In this document: in pieces, positions 63,159-64,000 of the stretch | Numbering within the stretch: the stretch's first letter is position 1 | Layout: each line of letters starts with the position of its first letter | Assembly: GCA_963711315.1 (NCBI GenBank) | Contig: CAVQDQ010000003.1 | Location: 1-64,000, forward strand | Direction of reading: 5' to 3' | Source of the DNA: PALSA-612 sp963711315 | GTDB lineage: Bacteria > Actinomycetota > Thermoleophilia > Gaiellales > Gaiellaceae | Length of the DNA: 64,000 nucleotides | The notes under the pieces: model-generated | Databases searched by the model: none | What the model was told of the DNA's origin: nothing | The model's input: only the letters and a program-made list of their open reading frames with translations | Position numbers and translations under genes: made by a program

Positions 63159-64000
63159 CCGTCGACCACAATCCCATGGCCTCCTCGCCGCGGGTCGCCT
63201 GCTGCGGCGAGCGTCCCGTCGGGCAGGCGCTCGACGGCGGCCACTCCGCCGAAGAAGAGGTTCCTGCGGCGCCAGCGCACGACGTCGTGACCTGCGCTCT
63301 CCAGTTCATCGAGGGCAGCAGGATCGTGCCCTCCTTCGGCGTGGACGTGAGGCTCGTCGACGTGCAAGCGCGGGCTGGCGATCCCCTCCTCGACGCCCAT
63401 CCCGTGGCCGACGACGTTCACCACCACTCGCGTGACCGCGCCCCGGATTCGGACCGAGCCGGCACTGCCCAGCACGAGCCGCGGCTCATCTGCGTTCGAC
63501 ACGATGGAAGGCGCCATCATGCTGGTCAGCCGCTTGCCCGGCGCGGGAGCGTGGCCACCCGGCTGGAGGTCGTACTCGCCGAGCATGTTGTTCATGTAGA
63601 TGCCCGTCCCGGGAACGACGACCCCCGAGCCGGCACCGGTCGACGACGACAGTGCGGCGGCGTTGCCGTCGGCGTCCACGGCCGAGATGTGCGTAGTGCC
63701 ACCCGCCGACGCGCGCTCGGCATGCGCATGCAGCGCCTTGCGCAGGCGACGCACCCCGGCGGCGAGTGAATCATCGGCCAGCAGGCGTCGAGCCAGTCCG
63801 CCCCGATAGAGCTCGAGGGTGAAGCGCGCATCGCGTGCGCGCGTCTGCTCACGTAATACCTCCACCAGGCAGGCAAGCTCCGCTGCCGAGCCCGGCTCGC
63901 CCGGGTCGCCGAGCCTGTCGAGGAGCGCGAGCCCGTAGCCGATCAGCACTCCACCCGACGAAGGCGGAGGATTCGACTCGAACACGTGGCCCCGGTAGGT
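63155..64000 (-). CDS. ggt: Gamma-glutamyltransferase, 5' end beyond the window
   Basis: The C-terminal 282 residues are visible. FESNPPPSSGGVLIGYGLAL is followed by a helical segment, then GGTTHISAVDADGNAAALSS, in which the Thr of GTTH is the autoprocessing nucleophile of the small subunit. YMNNMLGEYDLQPGGHAPAP, LTSMMAPSIVSNADEPRLVL and LGSAGSVRIRGAVTRVVVNV follow the family pattern (GSPGG-like reading GSAGS). It cleaves gamma-glutamyl bonds of glutathione or transfers the glutamyl group. The large subunit lies mainly outside the window. Confidence 0.9.
   Translation of the reverse strand, partial: TYRGHVFESNPPPSSGGVLIGYGLALLDRLGDPGEPGSAAELACLVEVLREQTRARDARFTLELYRGGLARRLLADDSLAAGVRRLRKALHAHAERASAGGTTHISAVDADGNAAALSSSTGAGSGVVVPGTGIYMNNMLGEYDLQPGGHAPAPGKRLTSMMAPSIVSNADEPRLVLGSAGSVRIRGAVTRVVVNVVGHGMGVEEGIASPRLHVDEPHVHAEGGHDPAALDELESAGHDVVRWRRRNLFFGGVAAVERLPDGTLAAAGDPRRGGHGIVVDG

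Overview
This window is high-GC bacterial DNA, most likely from an actinobacterium of the class Thermoleophilia (Gaiellales or Solirubrobacterales). The evidence is many GTG and TTG starts, an LPxTG-type wall anchor, mycobacterial-type holin-like and SCP2 proteins, and twin collagen-like secreted proteins. Their shared N-terminal segment (MVVASIALLVALGGTSVAAV) is one I associate with that class. The taxonomy is inference; there is no rRNA gene here.

Left block (1-17.66 kb). Almost every gene is recognisable but split by several frameshifts: a VOC/glyoxalase protein, a TMEM175-type channel, an MFS pump fragment, a YihY/BrkB-like protein, a methyltransferase, a serine hydrolase, a cyclase-AAA-TPR regulator and an alpha/beta-hydrolase-cyclase. 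Then comes a flavinylation-type redox locus: a small anchored protein, ApbE, a ferric-reductase-like membrane protein and a double beta-propeller protein, with an OmpR-type two-component pair and a divergent cytochrome-b-like protein. Only a macrolide-type glycosyltransferase and the small anchored protein are open throughout. The block also carries six copies of a 26-nt hyphenated palindrome (TGTCG...CGACA, TTCC core) and degenerate tRNA copies. It is either decaying accessory DNA or a low-quality stretch of assembly.

Middle block (17.7-45 kb). Genes are mostly intact and biased to secreted or surface products: a CARDB protein, BNR/sialidase-like propellers, a parallel beta-helix protein, a secreted amidase, an RTX-like protein, a HExxH zincin with InlB-like repeats, an orphan Flp pilin and an LPFTG-anchored protein. 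They are interspersed with a large LuxR-ATPase, a NarL-type two-component system flanked by two paralogous small secreted proteins, an ABC exporter, a polyprenyl-phosphate sugar transferase and an O-antigen-ligase-like protein (one frameshift). Further tRNA-like relics lie at 18.4, 27.6 and 30.9 kb.

Right block (45-64 kb). This is dense core-like metabolism in overlapping operons: acyl-CoA carboxylase beta subunit (methylcrotonyl-CoA type), enoyl-CoA hydratase, MFS, biotin carboxylase/BCCP subunit, leucyl aminopeptidase and acyl-CoA dehydrogenase. Together these suggest peptide and branched-chain amino acid degradation. A persulfide-dioxygenase-like MBL-rhodanese protein follows, then a four-gene operon hisC-MFS-meaB-ilvA (threonine to 2-oxobutyrate, and methylmalonyl-CoA mutase support), a Lon-N-domain protein and a gamma-glutamyltransferase cut by the window edge. 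The tandem collagen-like pair sits between the two carboxylase subunits.
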